A stretch of DNA of 62,142 nucleotides from Photobacterium sanguinicancri (GTDB lineage Bacteria > Pseudomonadota > Gammaproteobacteria > Enterobacterales > Vibrionaceae). The position numbers were made by a program, and so were the translations under genes. Below are positions 33,626 to 45,356 of the stretch, one piece after another. The DNA is taken from the NCBI RefSeq assembly GCF_002265265.1, contig NZ_NOIF01000007.1:1-62142 (forward strand). The letters run 5' to 3'. The notes beneath the pieces are model-generated. The model saw only the letters and a list, made by a program, of their open reading frames with translations, ran no database searches and was not told where the DNA came from. Every line of letters begins with the position of its first letter. Within the stretch, counting starts at the first letter, position 1.

Positions 33626-34747
33626 TTATTTCTCGACTTCTTGAACGTTAATACGATTATTAACGTCTAAAATTGCTGCTTTTGCTCGGATCTTGGTTTC
33701 TAGTTGATCGACAATGTTGTCGTTATCAAAGCGCTCTTTTTGACGAAGACCATCCTCATAAAAAGCACTCTTACGATTACTGCCCGCGATACCAAGATGA
33801 GAAACCTCTGCTTCACCAGGGCCGTTAACCACACAACCAATCAAAGACACATCCATTGGAATAGTGATGTCTTCTAAGCGTTGTTCTAGTTCGTTTACGG
33901 TAGCAATCACATCAAATTCTTGACGTGAACACGTAGGACAGGCAATAAAATTAATGCCACGCGAGCGAATTCGTAACGATTTTAAGATATCAAAGCCCAC
34001 TTTGATTTCTTCAACTGGATCAGCGGCAAGCGAGATACGCAATGTATCACCGATGCCTTCAGACAATAACATGCCAAGACCAACCGCTGATTTCACTGAA
34101 CCAGCACGTGCACCGCCCGCTTCAGTGATACCTAAGTGCAATGGCTGCTGAATTTGTGCAGCCAGCTTACGGTATGACTCAACCGCAAGGAAAACATCTG
34201 ATGCTTTCACACTGACTTTAAACTGGTCAAAGTTCAGACGATCAAGAATATCGACATGACGCATCGCAGATTCAACCAGCGCATCTGGGGTGGGTTCACC
34301 GTACTTTTGTTGGATGTCTTTTTCTAATGAACCGCCATTGATACCAATACGGATCGGGATGTTTTTATCGCGCGCGCAATCAACCACAGAGCGAATTCGG
34401 CTTTCATTTCCGATATTACCTGGGTTAATACGTAAGCAGTCCACACCATATTCAGCCACTTGAAGGGCAATACGGTAGTCGAAGTGAATATCGGCCACGA
34501 GTGGAATATTCACTTGCTGTTTAATTAATTTGAATGCTTCAGCCGCATCCATAGTAGGAACAGACACACGAACGATGTCGGCGCCCACTTTTTCAAGTGC
34601 TCTAATTTGAGCAACTGTCGCGTCTACATCTGTGGTACGGGTGTTCGTCATCGACTGAACGGCGATTGGAGCACCGTCACCAATGGGTACGTCACCCACA
34701 TAAATACGTGTGGACTGACGACGTTTAATCGGGGATTCGTTATGCAT
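33626..34747 (-). CDS. ispG: 4-hydroxy-3-methylbut-2-en-1-yl diphosphate synthase
   Basis: Penultimate step of the MEP isoprenoid pathway (MEcPP to HMBPP). 373 residues: TIM barrel plus a 4Fe-4S domain with Cys in [10 protein letters not shown] and GCVVNGPGE. It depends on iron-sulfur supply from the isc genes encoded nearby. Eleven bases after rodZ, in the pilF-rodZ-ispG-hisS run. Confidence 0.97.
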   Translation of the reverse strand: MHNESPIKRRQSTRIYVGDVPIGDGAPIAVQSMTNTRTTDVDATVAQIRALEKVGADIVRVSVPTMDAAEAFKLIKQQVNIPLVADIHFDYRIALQVAEYGVDCLRINPGNIGNESRIRSVVDCARDKNIPIRIGINGGSLEKDIQQKYGEPTPDALVESAMRHVDILDRLNFDQFKVSVKASDVFLAVESYRKLAAQIQQPLHLGITEAGGARAGSVKSAVGLGMLLSEGIGDTLRISLAADPVEEIKVGFDILKSLRIRSRGINFIACPTCSRQEFDVIATVNELEQRLEDITIPMDVSLIGCVVNGPGEAEVSHLGIAGSNRKSAFYEDGLRQKERFDNDNIVDQLETKIRAKAAILDVNNRINVQEVEK

Positions 34748-34758
34748 TGCTCTTACTC

Positions 34759-35745
34759 TTACTGCGGCAGTTTCAATCGTGCGACTTTACCAGCAGGGTA
34801 AACGCTTAAGTCAACCTGCTCGCCTTTATAGTGCATTTTAACAACACCAGGCGCACCTAGCACTATCTTATATGGAGCTGTGCCATTTAAGTTCAGGGTT
34901 TCACCTGCTTTTTTAATGCCGGTATCTAGACGTTTACCGTTCGCATCACGGATATCAATCCAACAATCCCCACTGAATGTTAGGGCAAGATCGGTATCTG
35001 CAGCTACTGATGCAGTGGCATCATCTTCAAGAGTGACTTCTTCAAGTACTTCTTCTGCCATATCTGGCGCTTGAACAATGGCAGGTTCAGGTGAGAACGT
35101 TGCTTCAAGTTCAGGCAAACTGGCAGGCTCAGTCGCTGGAGAGACTAACGCTTGGGTTGTTTGTTCAGATGGCGTGGAATTTGCGCTCGGTGACACAGAA
35201 TTGTTTGCAGCAGAAACATCAGATGCAGTCGCTGGGTTAGCAGAAGGCGTTAACGTATTCGCATTGGCTAGTGATTCATCCAGCGGTTGCGCTGCTGACG
35301 TAACAGATACGATTTCAGCTTCTTGACTAATTTGTTGGCTCTGCCACCACCACCACGCAGTTAAGCCAACGAATACTGTTCCCAGTACCCAAGTTAGGCT
35401 CATAATACGATTGTCATGCTTTTCACGTTTAGTACGACGTGAAAAACTCTGCATTTCTTGTTCTTTCGGTTGTGCATGGCCCAGTTTATCTAACTGACCC
35501 AGTAATTCGTCTTCATTAAGGCCCACAAATTTCGCGTACGAACGAACATAGCCACGCGTGAACGTGGCCGACTGTGCGGCTTCAAAGTTGTTGTTTTCAA
35601 TAGCGTCGATAACCGACTGGCGTAAACGTAAGCGACTGGCAATATCTTTTTGTGAGTAGCCTTGCTTCTCACGAGCCTGACGCAGTACATCTCCTGGACG
35701 CATCACTTCTTCATTTTTTTGCGTTTCGTTCTGTTCAGTCTTCAT
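34759..35745 (-). CDS. rodZ: Cytoskeletal protein RodZ
   Basis: Couples the MreB cytoskeleton to cell-wall synthesis. 328 residues: a cytosolic Xre-like helix-turn-helix (about 17-75), a basic stretch ([11 protein letters not shown]), one membrane span (about 114-134, with a run of Trp), a Ser/Thr/Ala/Pro-rich periplasmic linker (about 150-245) and a C-terminal DUF4115 beta domain. It overlaps the 3' end of pilF by 11 bases, so translation is probably coupled. Confidence 0.95.
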   Translation of the reverse strand: MKTEQNETQKNEEVMRPGDVLRQAREKQGYSQKDIASRLRLRQSVIDAIENNNFEAAQSATFTRGYVRSYAKFVGLNEDELLGQLDKLGHAQPKEQEMQSFSRRTKREKHDNRIMSLTWVLGTVFVGLTAWWWWQSQQISQEAEIVSVTSAAQPLDESLANANTLTPSANPATASDVSAANNSVSPSANSTPSEQTTQALVSPATEPASLPELEATFSPEPAIVQAPDMAEEVLEEVTLEDDATASVAADTDLALTFSGDCWIDIRDANGKRLDTGIKKAGETLNLNGTAPYKIVLGAPGVVKMHYKGEQVDLSVYPAGKVARLKLPQ

Positions 35746-36496
35746 TGGCTAAATAGTTCTGATATTGCTGAGAGTCTGGAAACTGCTCCTGTAGCAAATC
35801 GACATATTTTTCAGCTTGAGTCAGTCTTCCCGACTGTTGCTCTAACTGAATGAGTAACGATAAGCTATCGGCTTTGTACCCATATCTCTTGTTAAACGTA
35901 AATAACAATACCCGCGCATCTTTATAATTGTTCGATGCTATATTCAATTGCGCAAGCTGTAATAATGATCTGGCTCGTTGTGGGTCATGTGCTAAAGCGC
36001 GTTCAAAGTAAAACACTGCTTCTTCATTCTCACCTTGTTTCAGGCGACACAATCCCGCATTTTCATAACTTGCTGACGTTAAATAATAATAAGGCTGCTT
36101 GATTGCACGTTCAAATGCATCAATCGCTTCATCATAACGCTCCTGTCCACACAAGAATACACCATAGTTATTGCGGACATCGCCATTTTTTGGTGAATCT
36201 TTGAGGGCTCGCTTGTACATGGCTTCAGCTTTGTCGCCTTCGTCCACCTTTTGGTAGTAATACGCCATCGCATTTTGCGCGCGGTAATACTTTGGAGCAT
36301 AGGCTAATGCTTGATCAAGATTTTTTCGAGCACGTTGCCATTGCCCCATCTCTAAATAACTTAACCCCAAGGCAATACGTGCTTCTGATGCTTCAATGCT
36401 ATCAAAAGCTTTACCATTAGAATTTTGGTTGGGGTCAACGGTGACGCAGCCCGCTAAAAAAACACACAGTACAAGTGCTAATGTTAATCGAGCCAT
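35735..36496 (-). CDS. pilF: Type IV pilus biogenesis/stability lipoprotein PilF (PilW)
   Basis: A 253-residue TPR lipoprotein (lipobox LAGC, Cys17) with about six tetratricopeptide repeats. In Pseudomonas and Neisseria the homologue (PilF/PilW) helps PilQ secretin assemble in the outer membrane. It heads the pilF-rodZ-ispG run, as in other gammaproteobacteria. No other pilus genes are in the window. Confidence 0.9.
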   Translation of the reverse strand: MARLTLALVLCVFLAGCVTVDPNQNSNGKAFDSIEASEARIALGLSYLEMGQWQRARKNLDQALAYAPKYYRAQNAMAYYYQKVDEGDKAEAMYKRALKDSPKNGDVRNNYGVFLCGQERYDEAIDAFERAIKQPYYYLTSASYENAGLCRLKQGENEEAVFYFERALAHDPQRARSLLQLAQLNIASNNYKDARVLLFTFNKRYGYKADSLSLLIQLEQQSGRLTQAEKYVDLLQEQFPDSQQYQNYLANED

Positions 36497-36673
36497 AATA
36501 TCATCCTACTCTCGTCCATGTTGAGAACAGTTGGCACTCAAGTCGGGTACTTGGCGTCCACTAAAGGCCTTATTCAATCACTCAATAACGGAAAAAGGCC
36601 AATAGTATCAGGCGATAACTGTTGTCAGGAGATGGTATCTGACTTAGCTCGATAAACACATTAGATTACAGTT

Positions 36674-37795
36674 TTAGACTGCTTTTACTGGAATTTGTTC
36701 ACCTTTTTGCGCTTTACCTTGGGTACGTTTTGTGCGGTCAATCACATCGCCAACAAGTTGACCACATGCTGCATCGATATCATCACCACGTGTTTTACGG
36801 ACAGTTACCGTGTAGCCGTATTCCATTAGCGTTTTCATAAAGCGATCAATTCGAGAATTGCTCGGCTTTTTGTAAGGTGAACCTGGATAAGGATTGAATG
36901 GGATCAGGTTAATTTTTGATGGCGTGTTTTTCAGTAGTTCGCCTAACTGACGCGCATGATCCATATCATCATTGATATGATCAAGTAACACGTACTCGAT
37001 CGTTACACGACCGCGGTTTGCGTTCGATGATTCAATATAACGGTGAACAGACTCTAGGAAAGTTTCGATGTTATAGCGATCGTTGATCGGCATAATACTT
37101 GAACGAAGCTCATCGGTTGGCGCATGCAAAGAAATAGCGAGTGCGACATCAATGTTACCCGTCATTTGATCAAGGCCAGAAACAACACCTGATGTTGATA
37201 CTGTTACACGGCGCTTAGACAAACCAAAACCAAGATCATCAAGCATGATTTCCAGTGCAGGGATCAGGTTTTTCATGTTCAGCAGTGGCTCACCCATGCC
37301 CATCATTACGATATTAGTGATTGGACGACGACCGGTTTCTTTCTCGATACCAATTTCTTTCGCTGCACGCCATACCTGACCAATAATTTCAGATACACGT
37401 AGGTTACGGTTAAAACCTTGCTGAGCCGTTGAACAGAATGTACATGCTAGTGCACAGCCCACTTGAGAAGATACACACAATGTTGCGCGTTCTTCATCTG
37501 GAATGTATACCGTTTCAACGTCTTGATCGCCCACGCGCATAGCCCATTTGATGGTGCCATCACTTGAATGTTGCGCTTCAGAAACGATTGGCGCACGCAC
37601 TTCTGCAACCGCTTTAAGCTTCTCACGCAGTTTCTTGTTGATGTTCGTCATATCATCGAAGTCATCACAACCGAAATGGTACATCCACTTCATTACTTGA
37701 TCAGCACGGAATGCTTTTTCGCCCAGCTCTTCAGCAAAATATTTACGCAGACCTTTGCGATCGAAATCCAGTAGATTAGTTTTAACAGTTGTCAT
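36674..37795 (-). CDS. rlmN: Dual-specificity RNA methyltransferase RlmN
   Basis: Radical-SAM enzyme methylating C2 of A2503 in 23S rRNA and A37 of some tRNAs. 373 residues: the CxxxCxxC cluster is CALACTFC, and the mechanistic C-terminal Cys is in DIDAACGQL. The start at 37795 is preferred because GAGG lies nine bases upstream; the open frame begins five codons earlier without a site. It needs a 4Fe-4S cluster. Confidence 0.96.
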   Translation of the reverse strand: MTTVKTNLLDFDRKGLRKYFAEELGEKAFRADQVMKWMYHFGCDDFDDMTNINKKLREKLKAVAEVRAPIVSEAQHSSDGTIKWAMRVGDQDVETVYIPDEERATLCVSSQVGCALACTFCSTAQQGFNRNLRVSEIIGQVWRAAKEIGIEKETGRRPITNIVMMGMGEPLLNMKNLIPALEIMLDDLGFGLSKRRVTVSTSGVVSGLDQMTGNIDVALAISLHAPTDELRSSIMPINDRYNIETFLESVHRYIESSNANRGRVTIEYVLLDHINDDMDHARQLGELLKNTPSKINLIPFNPYPGSPYKKPSNSRIDRFMKTLMEYGYTVTVRKTRGDDIDAACGQLVGDVIDRTKRTQGKAQKGEQIPVKAV

Positions 37796-37974
37796 CGGTT
37801 GTAGCCTCATATAATTCGTGACGAATTCTGCGCCTTAAGCACCCACAAAAGAAATAAGTAGTCAGTGGCGTGCGACAGGTCATTGTTTAAGGCGCGAAAT
37901 TGTACAGGCTTTACTCTGATGTTTCCACTTATCACAGTGTAGCTACTTTCAAAGGGACCATTTTCCTTTTAGAT

Positions 37975-38010
37975 CCAAAAAAAATGGGAAGCCTAAGCTT
38001 CCCATTTTTT
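37975..38010 (-). terminator. Terminator of ndk
   Basis: Stem AAAAATGGGAAGC/GCTTCCCATTTTT with four-base loop and flanking A/T runs, about 25 bp past the ndk stop. Confidence 0.9.
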
Positions 38011-38033
38011 ATTATTTCAACTTGTCTGCTGCA

Positions 38034-38462
38034 TTAGCCGCGTGGGCAAATCTCATCATCAGCAAAGAAGTACTCAATTTCACGCGCCGCTGATTCAGGG
38101 CTATCAGAGCCATGTACCGAATTATGACGCATACTTAAAGCAAAGTCGGAACGAAGGGTGCCACATGCCGCATCTTCAGGGTTTGTTTTACCCATCAATT
38201 CACGGTAACGCTCGATAGCTTGTTCACCTTCCAATACCTGTACCATCACCGGGCCAGATGTCATGAATGACACTAAATCACCAAAGAAAGGTTTCGCTTC
38301 ATGCTCTGCATAAAACCCCTTTGCTTGCTCTTCAGTTAGTTGCAGCATTTTAGCCGCCACAACCTTAAAACCCGCTTTTTCTATACGATTATAAATCGCG
38401 CCAATCAAGTTACGCTTAACTGCGTCAGGTTTTACGATTGAAAATGTTTTTTGAATTGTCAT
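38034..38462 (-). CDS. ndk: Nucleoside diphosphate kinase
   Basis: Balances NTP pools by phosphate transfer through a histidine intermediate. 142 residues, usual size. The N-terminal FSIVKPDAV and the active-site NSVHGSDS are intact. AAGGA precedes the ATG at 38462; a much longer open frame upstream overlaps the pepB paralogue and is not used. It follows that paralogue by 44 bp, so they may be cotranscribed. Confidence 0.98.
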   Translation of the reverse strand: MTIQKTFSIVKPDAVKRNLIGAIYNRIEKAGFKVVAAKMLQLTEEQAKGFYAEHEAKPFFGDLVSFMTSGPVMVQVLEGEQAIERYRELMGKTNPEDAACGTLRSDFALSMRHNSVHGSDSPESAAREIEYFFADDEICPRG

Positions 38463-38506
38463 TATTCTTCCTTTTAAATCTTTTGATCGGTCAGCCACGT
38501 TAGCAA

Positions 38507-39784
38507 CTACAGTAGTAATGCCGCGATATTCGCCACACCTAAACCGGTTGCACCCGCAGCCCAACGAGCGTTCGGACTATCGTTAAAACATGCTGCTAAA
38601 TCAAAGTGAATCCAGTTTGTCGTTTCGTCATCAACAAAACGCGATAAGAAGCCAGCGGCATTCGATGCGCCGCCCATACCCCCCCCTTTTTGCACTCGGC
38701 TATTCGCCGTATCTGCATAATGAGAAGGGCACTGACCTTGATGCCATTTTTCTAATGGCAATGGCCATGCGGGTTCGTTAACCAACTCTGAAAGCTGCTG
38801 CGCTTTCGCCAATAATGGCTTATTTAAACCGAAAATTGCGTTGTAATCACTACCAACGGCCATCATTGCAGCACCCGTTAAGGTCGCAGCATCAATCACT
38901 AATGGCGCTTTAGTTTCACTGGCTGCAATCAAGCCATCTGCAAGAACAAGACGACCTTCTGCATCGGTATTCACTACTTCAACGGTCACACCGTTTTTGT
39001 ACGTTAACACATCACCAAGCTTATAGGCATCGCCTGCGATTAAGTTTTCAGCACAACATAAGATCAACTTCACACGTTGGTTCAAACCTTGCTCAATCGC
39101 ATAACCTAATGCCGCAGTTACTGTCGCGGCACCGCCCATATCGCATTTCATCGCGACCATGCCAGCACTTGGCTTGATACTGTAACCACCTGAATCGAAG
39201 GTAATACCTTTACCGACTAAGCAGGCAGAGACAGGGGCATCAGGATTGCCAGTCGGGTTGAAGTCTAACGTTAACATCACAGGTGGACGGCTGCTTGCAC
39301 GGCCGACGCTGTGTGTGCCAATCCAACCTTTGGTTAGCAGATCATCACCAATTACTAATTCGTGGCTGATATTATCGCCATCAATCTGAGTCAGAAATTC
39401 TACTGCGTCATTCGCAAGTTTCTCGGGGTACATGTCTTCAGGCGTTGCATTCACAACCTGACGAACCCAATCAGCGCTACGACGGCGAGCATTTAATAAC
39501 TCAAGTTCGTCTTCATCAGCTGATGCCCATTTTAGCTCTACAGACTGAGATGTCGCCGCAAAACCGCAATAGAACGCCCATTGACGTTCGTAGCTCCAAC
39601 CTTCACCTTCAAGAGCAACTTGCGTTGCACCTTGTGCTTGTAAGGTACGGCCAGCCTGTTGAATACGGCGAAGTGGGTAATCTCCCGAAAAGTGAATCAC
39701 AGCACCTTCGGTTTGAAAAGCAACCAGAGCATTGTCGCCCCATGCACCTGAATAGGCTTCAGATGATAATGTAATCCTTAACAT
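38507..39784 (-). CDS. Second PepB-like leucyl aminopeptidase (paralogue)
   Basis: A 425-residue M17 aminopeptidase and a diverged tandem copy of the upstream pepB. The metal-ligand motifs are complete: [21 protein letters not shown] and NTDAEGRL, so it should be catalytically competent. The N-terminal domain and the stretch near [11 protein letters not shown] differ most, hinting at changed substrate or oligomer contacts (inference). The ATG at 39784 has AGAGAAG upstream; seven further codons are open. E. coli has one pepB here. Confidence 0.88.
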   Translation of the reverse strand: MLRITLSSEAYSGAWGDNALVAFQTEGAVIHFSGDYPLRRIQQAGRTLQAQGATQVALEGEGWSYERQWAFYCGFAATSQSVELKWASADEDELELLNARRRSADWVRQVVNATPEDMYPEKLANDAVEFLTQIDGDNISHELVIGDDLLTKGWIGTHSVGRASSRPPVMLTLDFNPTGNPDAPVSACLVGKGITFDSGGYSIKPSAGMVAMKCDMGGAATVTAALGYAIEQGLNQRVKLILCCAENLIAGDAYKLGDVLTYKNGVTVEVVNTDAEGRLVLADGLIAASETKAPLVIDAATLTGAAMMAVGSDYNAIFGLNKPLLAKAQQLSELVNEPAWPLPLEKWHQGQCPSHYADTANSRVQKGGGMGGASNAAGFLSRFVDDETTNWIHFDLAACFNDSPNARWAAGATGLGVANIAALLL

Positions 39785-39901
39785 AATCGACTTCTCTACT
39801 TTCATGATTGTCTTGCGTTTATGGCTGCGCTGAAGATCAGCGCAACCTCACAATGTTTATTTTGAGTATTCTTTCTCTGCTGTTATTACAATGAATAACA
39901 G

Positions 39902-41218
39902 TTAGTCAGCTAAATGCTCTTCTTCTACAGAGTCATCATCGCAAAGGATGTTAGCAAGCGTTCGTACACCCATGCCGGTAGCACCTGCAGACCACTTGTC
40001 GTTCGCGCTCTTACGGTAAGTACCACTACAGTCAATGTGCATCCAACCGTTTTGGTAGTCTTCAACAAAGTAAGATAAGAACGCAGCAGCCGTACTTGCA
40101 CCCGGTAAAAAATCACCTTGTGAGATGTTAGACAAATCAGCAAAGTTAGATGGCATCATGCCACGGTGCATTTCAGCTAGAGGCAATGGCCATAAGCCTT
40201 CCATCTCTTCGCTTGCAGACATTAATGCACGCTGAGCAAGATCATGGTCAAAACTAAACAATGCATGGTAATCATTACCCAGTGCATTTTTAGCCGCACC
40301 CGTCAGCGTTGCACAGTCGATGATCACTTCAGGGTTTTGTGAGCTTGCGTAAATCAGGCCATCAGCCAGTACTAAACGGCCTTCAGCATCGGTATTTAGG
40401 ATTTCTACTGTTTTACCGTTTTTATAAGTAATCACATCACCCAATTTGAAAGCACGACCAGAGATCATGTTTTCAGCACAGCAAAGGATCAGTTTAATAC
40501 GCTTATTCGTACCACGAGCAATAGCAAGTGCTAGACCACCCGTCGCCATTGCTGCGCCACCCATATCAGCTTTCATTGCTGACATACCGCCTGATGGCTT
40601 CAAGCTGTAACCGCCTGAGTCAAAAGTAATGCCTTTACCAACAAGACAAGTATGAACAGGCGCATCCGCGTCACCTGTTGGGTTGTAATCTAGACGAAGC
40701 ATTGCTGGTGAGCGCTCTGAACCACGACCAACCGTGTATGTTCCCATCCAGCCTTCATCGATAAGGTCGTTACCTTTAATGATTTTGTACGTTACATGCT
40801 CTGGTGACAGTGATTTGATGAACTCACCCGCACGTGAAGCTAATTGTGATGGACGAACAACTTCAGCTGATTGGTTGATAACTTCACGCACCCAGTTAGT
40901 CGCTTTTAGGCGAGCTTGTAGTTCCGCTTCGTCTGTCGCTTCTAGCGCAGTCCACTCAACTTCATTGCCTACTTTGGTGTTACGGTGCCCTTGAATAAAA
41001 GACCAAATACTTTCAAGCTCCCAACCGTCCCCCATTAGCGTTACGTGTTTGATACCTTGACCATCAAGTTTACGTGCCGCACGTTGAATCGCGACTAACG
41101 GATTATCATCTGTTAGGTGGATCGTTGTTCCCTCTGCATCATAAGATACAAGAGCATTACCTCCCCACTTAGCATCCGCGGGCTCCTGAGATAAGAAAAC
41201 AAGCATATTGGCAGACAT
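39902..41218 (-). CDS. pepB: Peptidase B (M17 aminopeptidase)
   Basis: Cytosolic, two-metal, probably hexameric aminopeptidase with broad specificity. 438 residues, close to E. coli PepB through [30 protein letters not shown] and NTDAEGRL, and it ends with an acidic tail. AAGGAG precedes the ATG. Lies between iscX and ndk as in E. coli, but followed by a second copy. The isc terminator separates it from iscX. Confidence 0.95.
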   Translation of the reverse strand: MSANMLVFLSQEPADAKWGGNALVSYDAEGTTIHLTDDNPLVAIQRAARKLDGQGIKHVTLMGDGWELESIWSFIQGHRNTKVGNEVEWTALEATDEAELQARLKATNWVREVINQSAEVVRPSQLASRAGEFIKSLSPEHVTYKIIKGNDLIDEGWMGTYTVGRGSERSPAMLRLDYNPTGDADAPVHTCLVGKGITFDSGGYSLKPSGGMSAMKADMGGAAMATGGLALAIARGTNKRIKLILCCAENMISGRAFKLGDVITYKNGKTVEILNTDAEGRLVLADGLIYASSQNPEVIIDCATLTGAAKNALGNDYHALFSFDHDLAQRALMSASEEMEGLWPLPLAEMHRGMMPSNFADLSNISQGDFLPGASTAAAFLSYFVEDYQNGWMHIDCSGTYRKSANDKWSAGATGMGVRTLANILCDDDSVEEEHLAD

Positions 41219-41348
41219 GTAAAACTCCTTGGGTTCTGTTCCAATCTAGTGAATAGCGCAAAATAAAAGGCGGCGCAGTTTCACCCTTAACCTTGGTTAT
41301 GAGGGCGCACTGGCTAGTTTGCAAGATGATATAACATTTAGATACAAC

Positions 41349-41371
41349 AAAGCGGACCATTGGTCCGCTTT
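41349..41371 (-). terminator. Hairpin ending the isc operon
   Basis: Eleven-base-pair stem AAAGCGGACCA/TGGTCCGCTTT with one-base loop, about 95 bp past iscX. The tail is only weakly T-rich. Confidence 0.6.
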
Positions 41372-41465
41372 CAATCACGTTTAACGATACTTTGCCCTGT
41401 CTATTAAATTTAAACAAGTTCTTTACATAAAAGTAAGAGCAAGATCGACTTGTCGTACTGATGGA

Positions 41466-41666
41466 TCAGTCCGCTTCTTCAATCCAATACATCTGCACCG
41501 CTTCGAGCACACGTTCATTACAATGGGTAGGGTCATCATCGAACGCTTCAAGCTCCATGATCCACTCACGTAGTTCAGTAAAACGTACCGTGTGGGGATC
41601 TTGTTCGGGGTACTGTTCACAAAGTGCAATTGCAATTTCAAGCGAGTCTATCCATTTCAAACTCAT
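41466..41666 (-). CDS. iscX: IscX iron-sulfur assembly accessory protein
   Basis: A 66-residue acidic protein that binds IscS and iron and modulates cluster assembly. It matches E. coli IscX along its length (LKWIDS, VRFTELREWI, FDDDP). AAGGA lies six bases before the ATG at 41666. Last gene of the isc operon, about 120 bp after fdx. Confidence 0.95.
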   Translation of the reverse strand: MSLKWIDSLEIAIALCEQYPEQDPHTVRFTELREWIMELEAFDDDPTHCNERVLEAVQMYWIEEAD

Positions 41667-41789
41667 AATCATTCCTTGTCCTTTCAATACTACATAAAAA
41701 TATAGCCCCCCTATCAGACTATTGCTGTGCAACAGTTAACAGGAGAGCTATATTTATTGTCACTTTGTCTGCCAGAGCAGTACTTGTGA

Positions 41790-42128
41790 TTAGTGTTGTT
41801 CCGACGCCAGATTTAGCGTGTATTTCGGAATTTCAACCACAAGATCAACTTGAGCAACTTTAGCTTGGCAACCTAAGCGTGATTCAGGCTCAAGACCCCA
41901 TGCTTTATCTAGCATGTCATCTTCAAGCTCATCACTTTCATCCAACGAATCAAAGCCTTCACGTACAATCACATGGCAAGTTGTACATGCACATGATTTT
42001 TCACAAGCATGCTCAATCGCGATGCCATTTTTCAGGGCAACGTCCAGTACTGTTTGGCCTTCTTCAGCTTCAAGTACTGCGCCTTCTGGGCAAAGATCTT
42101 CGTGGGGTAATACAACAATTTTAGGCAT
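41790..42128 (-). CDS. fdx: 2Fe-2S ferredoxin of the ISC system
   Basis: Electron donor for cluster assembly on IscU. 112 residues, adrenodoxin-type, with cluster ligands in CEKSCACTTC plus the distal Cys of LGCQAKV. It starts two bases after hscA ends, so expression is coupled. Confidence 0.97.
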   Translation of the reverse strand: MPKIVVLPHEDLCPEGAVLEAEEGQTVLDVALKNGIAIEHACEKSCACTTCHVIVREGFDSLDESDELEDDMLDKAWGLEPESRLGCQAKVAQVDLVVEIPKYTLNLASEQH

Positions 42129-42130
42129 GC

Positions 42131-43984
42131 CTAAACCTCATCAATAGATTGACCAGCCAATGCCTGTCGAATAGATTTGTCCATTCGACGAGAAGCAAAA
42201 TCTTGGCTAGCTTTGTCTGTTTTCTTAATACCATTTTCAATTGCGCGTACATCAGTACCTTGACGCAATTGAACCAATTCCATCATCACAGCTTCCAACG
42301 CACTACGCTCTTCCTTCGATAGTAATGTATCACCATCTTGAGCCAATGCTGCAATAAGTCCTTCTAACACACGATCGGCTTCAACTTGTTGTTCAGCGAG
42401 CGCTCGTGCATCTTTATCGTCTTGTGCGTAGGTCATTGAATCACGAATCATAGTCGCGATTTCATTATCACTTAAACCGTAAGACGGCTTAACTTGAATA
42501 GACGATTGTACACCGCTGCTCTTTTCCATCGCTGTCACAGACAGTAAACCGTCAGCATCAACTTGGTAAGTCACACGGATATGGGCAGCACCTGCCGCCA
42601 TTGCTGGAATACCGCGCAGCGTAAAGCGTGCCAGTGAACGACAATCGCTCACCATTTCACGTTCACCTTGTACAGTGTGAACAGACATTGCAGTCTGACC
42701 ATCTTTGAACGTGGTAAATTCTTGTGCACGTGCAACAGGAATTGTGGTGTTACGTGGGATGATTTTTTCAACCATGCCACCCATGGTTTCAATACCCAAT
42801 GATAATGGGATCACATCCAATAATAACATCTCAGTATCTGGCTTATTGCCCACTAAAATATCAGCTTGAATAGATGCCCCAATAGCAACAACTTTATCTG
42901 GATCAATGGTTGTTAGTGGTGTTTTACCAAAGTAATCACCGACTAATTCACGCACCAGTGGGACGCGTGTCGAACCACCGACCATAACAGTTTCAATTAC
43001 GTCATCACTTTCAACATCCGCATCGCGTAGTGCGCGGCGGCATGACATCAACGTTTTCTTCACTAATGGTTGAATCAATGAATTAAACTGTTCACGTGTA
43101 ATTTCACCTTGCCAGCCCAACACATCAATCGAAGTTGTTGTGTTATCTGATAAGGCAATTTTAGCGTCTGTTGCTGCATCTTGCAGAATACGGCGCTGTT
43201 GCGCAGTTAAGTCTTCACCAAGGCCGGCTTGGGTCGCAATCCAATCTGCCAATAGGTGATCGAAATCATCACCACCTAGCGCAGAATCACCGCCCGTCGC
43301 CAATACTTCAAATACGCCTTTTGATAAGCGTAAAATAGAAATATCAAAAGTACCGCCACCGAGGTCATAAACAGCAATCACACCTTCTTGACCTGAATCT
43401 AAACCATAAGCAATCGCCGCTGCTGTTGGCTCATTCAGTAGGCGTAATACATTTAAGCCAGCCAGTTGCGCTGCATCTTTGGTACCAGCACGTTGAGCAT
43501 CATCGAAGTAGGCAGGAACCGTGATCACTACCCCCTCAAGATCACCACCCAGCGTTTGCGTTGCACGCTCTGTCAATGTCTTAAGGATTTCAGCGGACAC
43601 TTGAATTGGGTTAATAACACCATGACGTGTTACCAGTTGTGGCAAACCGTTGTCAGTTGCAGTGAACTGGTAAGGTAAATGTGGGTAACGCTGTTCAATA
43701 TCAACCAATGAGCGGCCCATCATTCGCTTAACAGAAATGACGGTATTCTCTGGGTCTTGCTGTGCGAATGCTTTTGCATCATGGCCGACTAACACCGATT
43801 GCTCACCGTAATGAACAATAGATGGTAATAATGAACGATCATTATCATCTACCAGTGTCGCGGGTTCGCCGCTGCGAACAGCAGCAACTAATGAATTTGT
43901 CGTACCCAGATCAATACCTACCGCAAGACGATGTTGGTGCGGTGCAGCGCTTTGACCTGGTTCAGCAATCTGTAACAGTGCCAT
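42131..43984 (-). CDS. hscA: Fe-S assembly Hsp70 chaperone HscA
   Basis: Specialised DnaK that, with HscB, pulls the cluster from IscU for transfer. 617 residues: ATPase domain (about 15-385; [29 protein letters not shown]), substrate domain and helical lid. Its client site, LPPVK, is present in IscU at residues 99-103. Fourteen bases after hscB. Confidence 0.98.
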   Translation of the reverse strand: MALLQIAEPGQSAAPHQHRLAVGIDLGTTNSLVAAVRSGEPATLVDDNDRSLLPSIVHYGEQSVLVGHDAKAFAQQDPENTVISVKRMMGRSLVDIEQRYPHLPYQFTATDNGLPQLVTRHGVINPIQVSAEILKTLTERATQTLGGDLEGVVITVPAYFDDAQRAGTKDAAQLAGLNVLRLLNEPTAAAIAYGLDSGQEGVIAVYDLGGGTFDISILRLSKGVFEVLATGGDSALGGDDFDHLLADWIATQAGLGEDLTAQQRRILQDAATDAKIALSDNTTTSIDVLGWQGEITREQFNSLIQPLVKKTLMSCRRALRDADVESDDVIETVMVGGSTRVPLVRELVGDYFGKTPLTTIDPDKVVAIGASIQADILVGNKPDTEMLLLDVIPLSLGIETMGGMVEKIIPRNTTIPVARAQEFTTFKDGQTAMSVHTVQGEREMVSDCRSLARFTLRGIPAMAAGAAHIRVTYQVDADGLLSVTAMEKSSGVQSSIQVKPSYGLSDNEIATMIRDSMTYAQDDKDARALAEQQVEADRVLEGLIAALAQDGDTLLSKEERSALEAVMMELVQLRQGTDVRAIENGIKKTDKASQDFASRRMDKSIRQALAGQSIDEV

Positions 43985-43998
43985 GGTGATTCCTGTTT

Positions 43999-44514
43999 TT
44001 AATCTAGTAACGTCTCTTCCAGACGCTCAACTTCGTCACGCAGCTTATCAATAAATTTAAGCTTACGCACGGCATCCGCCGCATCATTCCAATTACTCTC
44101 TGCCAATAATGCTTCAAGCTCTAGGAGTTGTGCTTTAAAGAGCGTTTTAGTTTGTTGCTCAAAATCAAATAGAGCATCGGCAGGATCGCTAGCATCAGAA
44201 ATTTCTTCAAGTTCTTCACGCAGTTCCATTTGCTGCATCAAGAACATTGGGTCTTGCAATGTTTTGTGCTCGCCACGGATGTCTAGGCCACGCTCAGAAA
44301 GCATGTACTCTGCACGAGAAATAGGGTGCTTAAGCGTTTGGAATGCATCGTTAATTTGAGCGGCTTTTTGTACCGACATCAAGCGATCACGCTCTGAAGC
44401 CGTAGCAAAATTATCAGGATGGAAACGACGCTGCAGTTCACGAAACTGGTGTGAGAGAAGGCTACCATCGAGTTCAAATTGGAAAGGTAGGCCAAATAAT
44501 TCGAAATGATTCAT
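43999..44514 (-). CDS. hscB: Fe-S assembly J-domain co-chaperone HscB
   Basis: A 171-residue J-type co-chaperone that brings IscU to HscA and stimulates its ATPase. J domain about 1-75 with His32-Pro33-Asp34; the C-terminal three-helix domain (about 85-171) binds IscU. A large hairpin lies in the 76-bp gap before it. Confidence 0.97.
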   Translation of the reverse strand: MNHFELFGLPFQFELDGSLLSHQFRELQRRFHPDNFATASERDRLMSVQKAAQINDAFQTLKHPISRAEYMLSERGLDIRGEHKTLQDPMFLMQQMELREELEEISDASDPADALFDFEQQTKTLFKAQLLELEALLAESNWNDAADAVRKLKFIDKLRDEVERLEETLLD

Positions 44515-44535
44515 ATCGCATCTAGTATCAGTAAA

Positions 44536-44579
44536 ATGCGCAGTGAAAAGTGAAATAATTCACACTTTATACTGCGCAT
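44536..44579 (-). other. Stem-loop between iscA and hscB
   Basis: Outer stem ATGCGCAGT/ACTGCGCAT and inner AAAGTGAA/TTCACACTTT form a 44-base hairpin in the intercistronic gap. Only three T follow it on the minus strand, so read-through is likely. It may lower hscB-hscA-fdx expression relative to iscRSUA or protect the upstream mRNA end. Confidence 0.65.
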
Positions 44580-44590
44580 AGAAAAGGCGA

Positions 44591-44914
44591 TTATACGTTA
44601 AAGCTTTCGCCACAACCGCATTCGCTCGATACGTTAGGGTTATTGAACTGGAAGCCTTCGTTTAAGCCTTCTTTGGCAAAATCTAGCTCAGTACCATCAA
44701 GGTAAACAAGGCTCTTAGGATCAATAATCACCTTTACGCCTTGCTTTTCAAACACTTGATCGCCTTCATCGAGTTCATCTACGAATTCGAGCACATAGGC
44801 CATTCCTGAACACCCTGAAGTACGGACGCCGAGACGAAGACCAATGCCTTTACCACGGTTTTCTAGGAAAGTAGCTACGCGACTTGCTGCCGCTTCAGTA
44901 ATAGTAATGGCCAT
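44591..44914 (-). CDS. iscA: A-type iron-sulfur carrier IscA
   Basis: Accepts and delivers Fe-S clusters. 107 residues with the three conserved ligands: Cys35 (TSGCSGMAY) and the C-terminal CGC pair. GAGGG lies nine bases before the ATG at 44914. 21 bases after iscU. Confidence 0.97.
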   Translation of the reverse strand: MAITITEAAASRVATFLENRGKGIGLRLGVRTSGCSGMAYVLEFVDELDEGDQVFEKQGVKVIIDPKSLVYLDGTELDFAKEGLNEGFQFNNPNVSSECGCGESFNV

Positions 44915-44935
44915 ATACAACAACCCTCAACGGAA

Positions 44936-45322
44936 TTAATTTTCTTCGTGTTTCTTTTTGTAATCAGTTACAGCTGCTTTAATTGCATCTTCTGCAAGAA
45001 TTGAGCAGTGAACTTTTACAGGCGGTAATTCAAGTTCTTCAGCAATCGCTGAGTTCTTGATTGATGCAGCTTCGTCTAATGTTTTACCTTTAACCCACTC
45101 TGTAATAAGTGAACTAGAAGCAATAGCAGAACCGCAACCATATGTTTTAAATTTAGCATCTTCGATGATGCCATCGTCGGTAACTTTAATTTGCAGCTTC
45201 ATTACGTCGCCACAAGCTGGTGCACCCACCATGCCGCTACCAACACTTTTATCGTTTTTATCAAATGAGCCCACGTTACGCGGGTTCTCATAATGATCGA
45301 TGACTTTTTCACTATACGCCAT
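44936..45322 (-). CDS. iscU: Iron-sulfur scaffold IscU
   Basis: Scaffold on which 2Fe-2S clusters are built with sulfur from IscS. 128 residues, same as E. coli. Ligands Cys37, Asp39, Cys63, His105 and Cys106 keep the same numbers, and the HscA-recognition motif LPPVK is at 99-103. The gene starts 34 bases after iscS. Confidence 0.98.
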   Translation of the reverse strand: MAYSEKVIDHYENPRNVGSFDKNDKSVGSGMVGAPACGDVMKLQIKVTDDGIIEDAKFKTYGCGSAIASSSLITEWVKGKTLDEAASIKNSAIAEELELPPVKVHCSILAEDAIKAAVTDYKKKHEEN

Positions 45323-45356
45323 GATAATTTCCTCGAATGCTATATGACCGCAAAGA

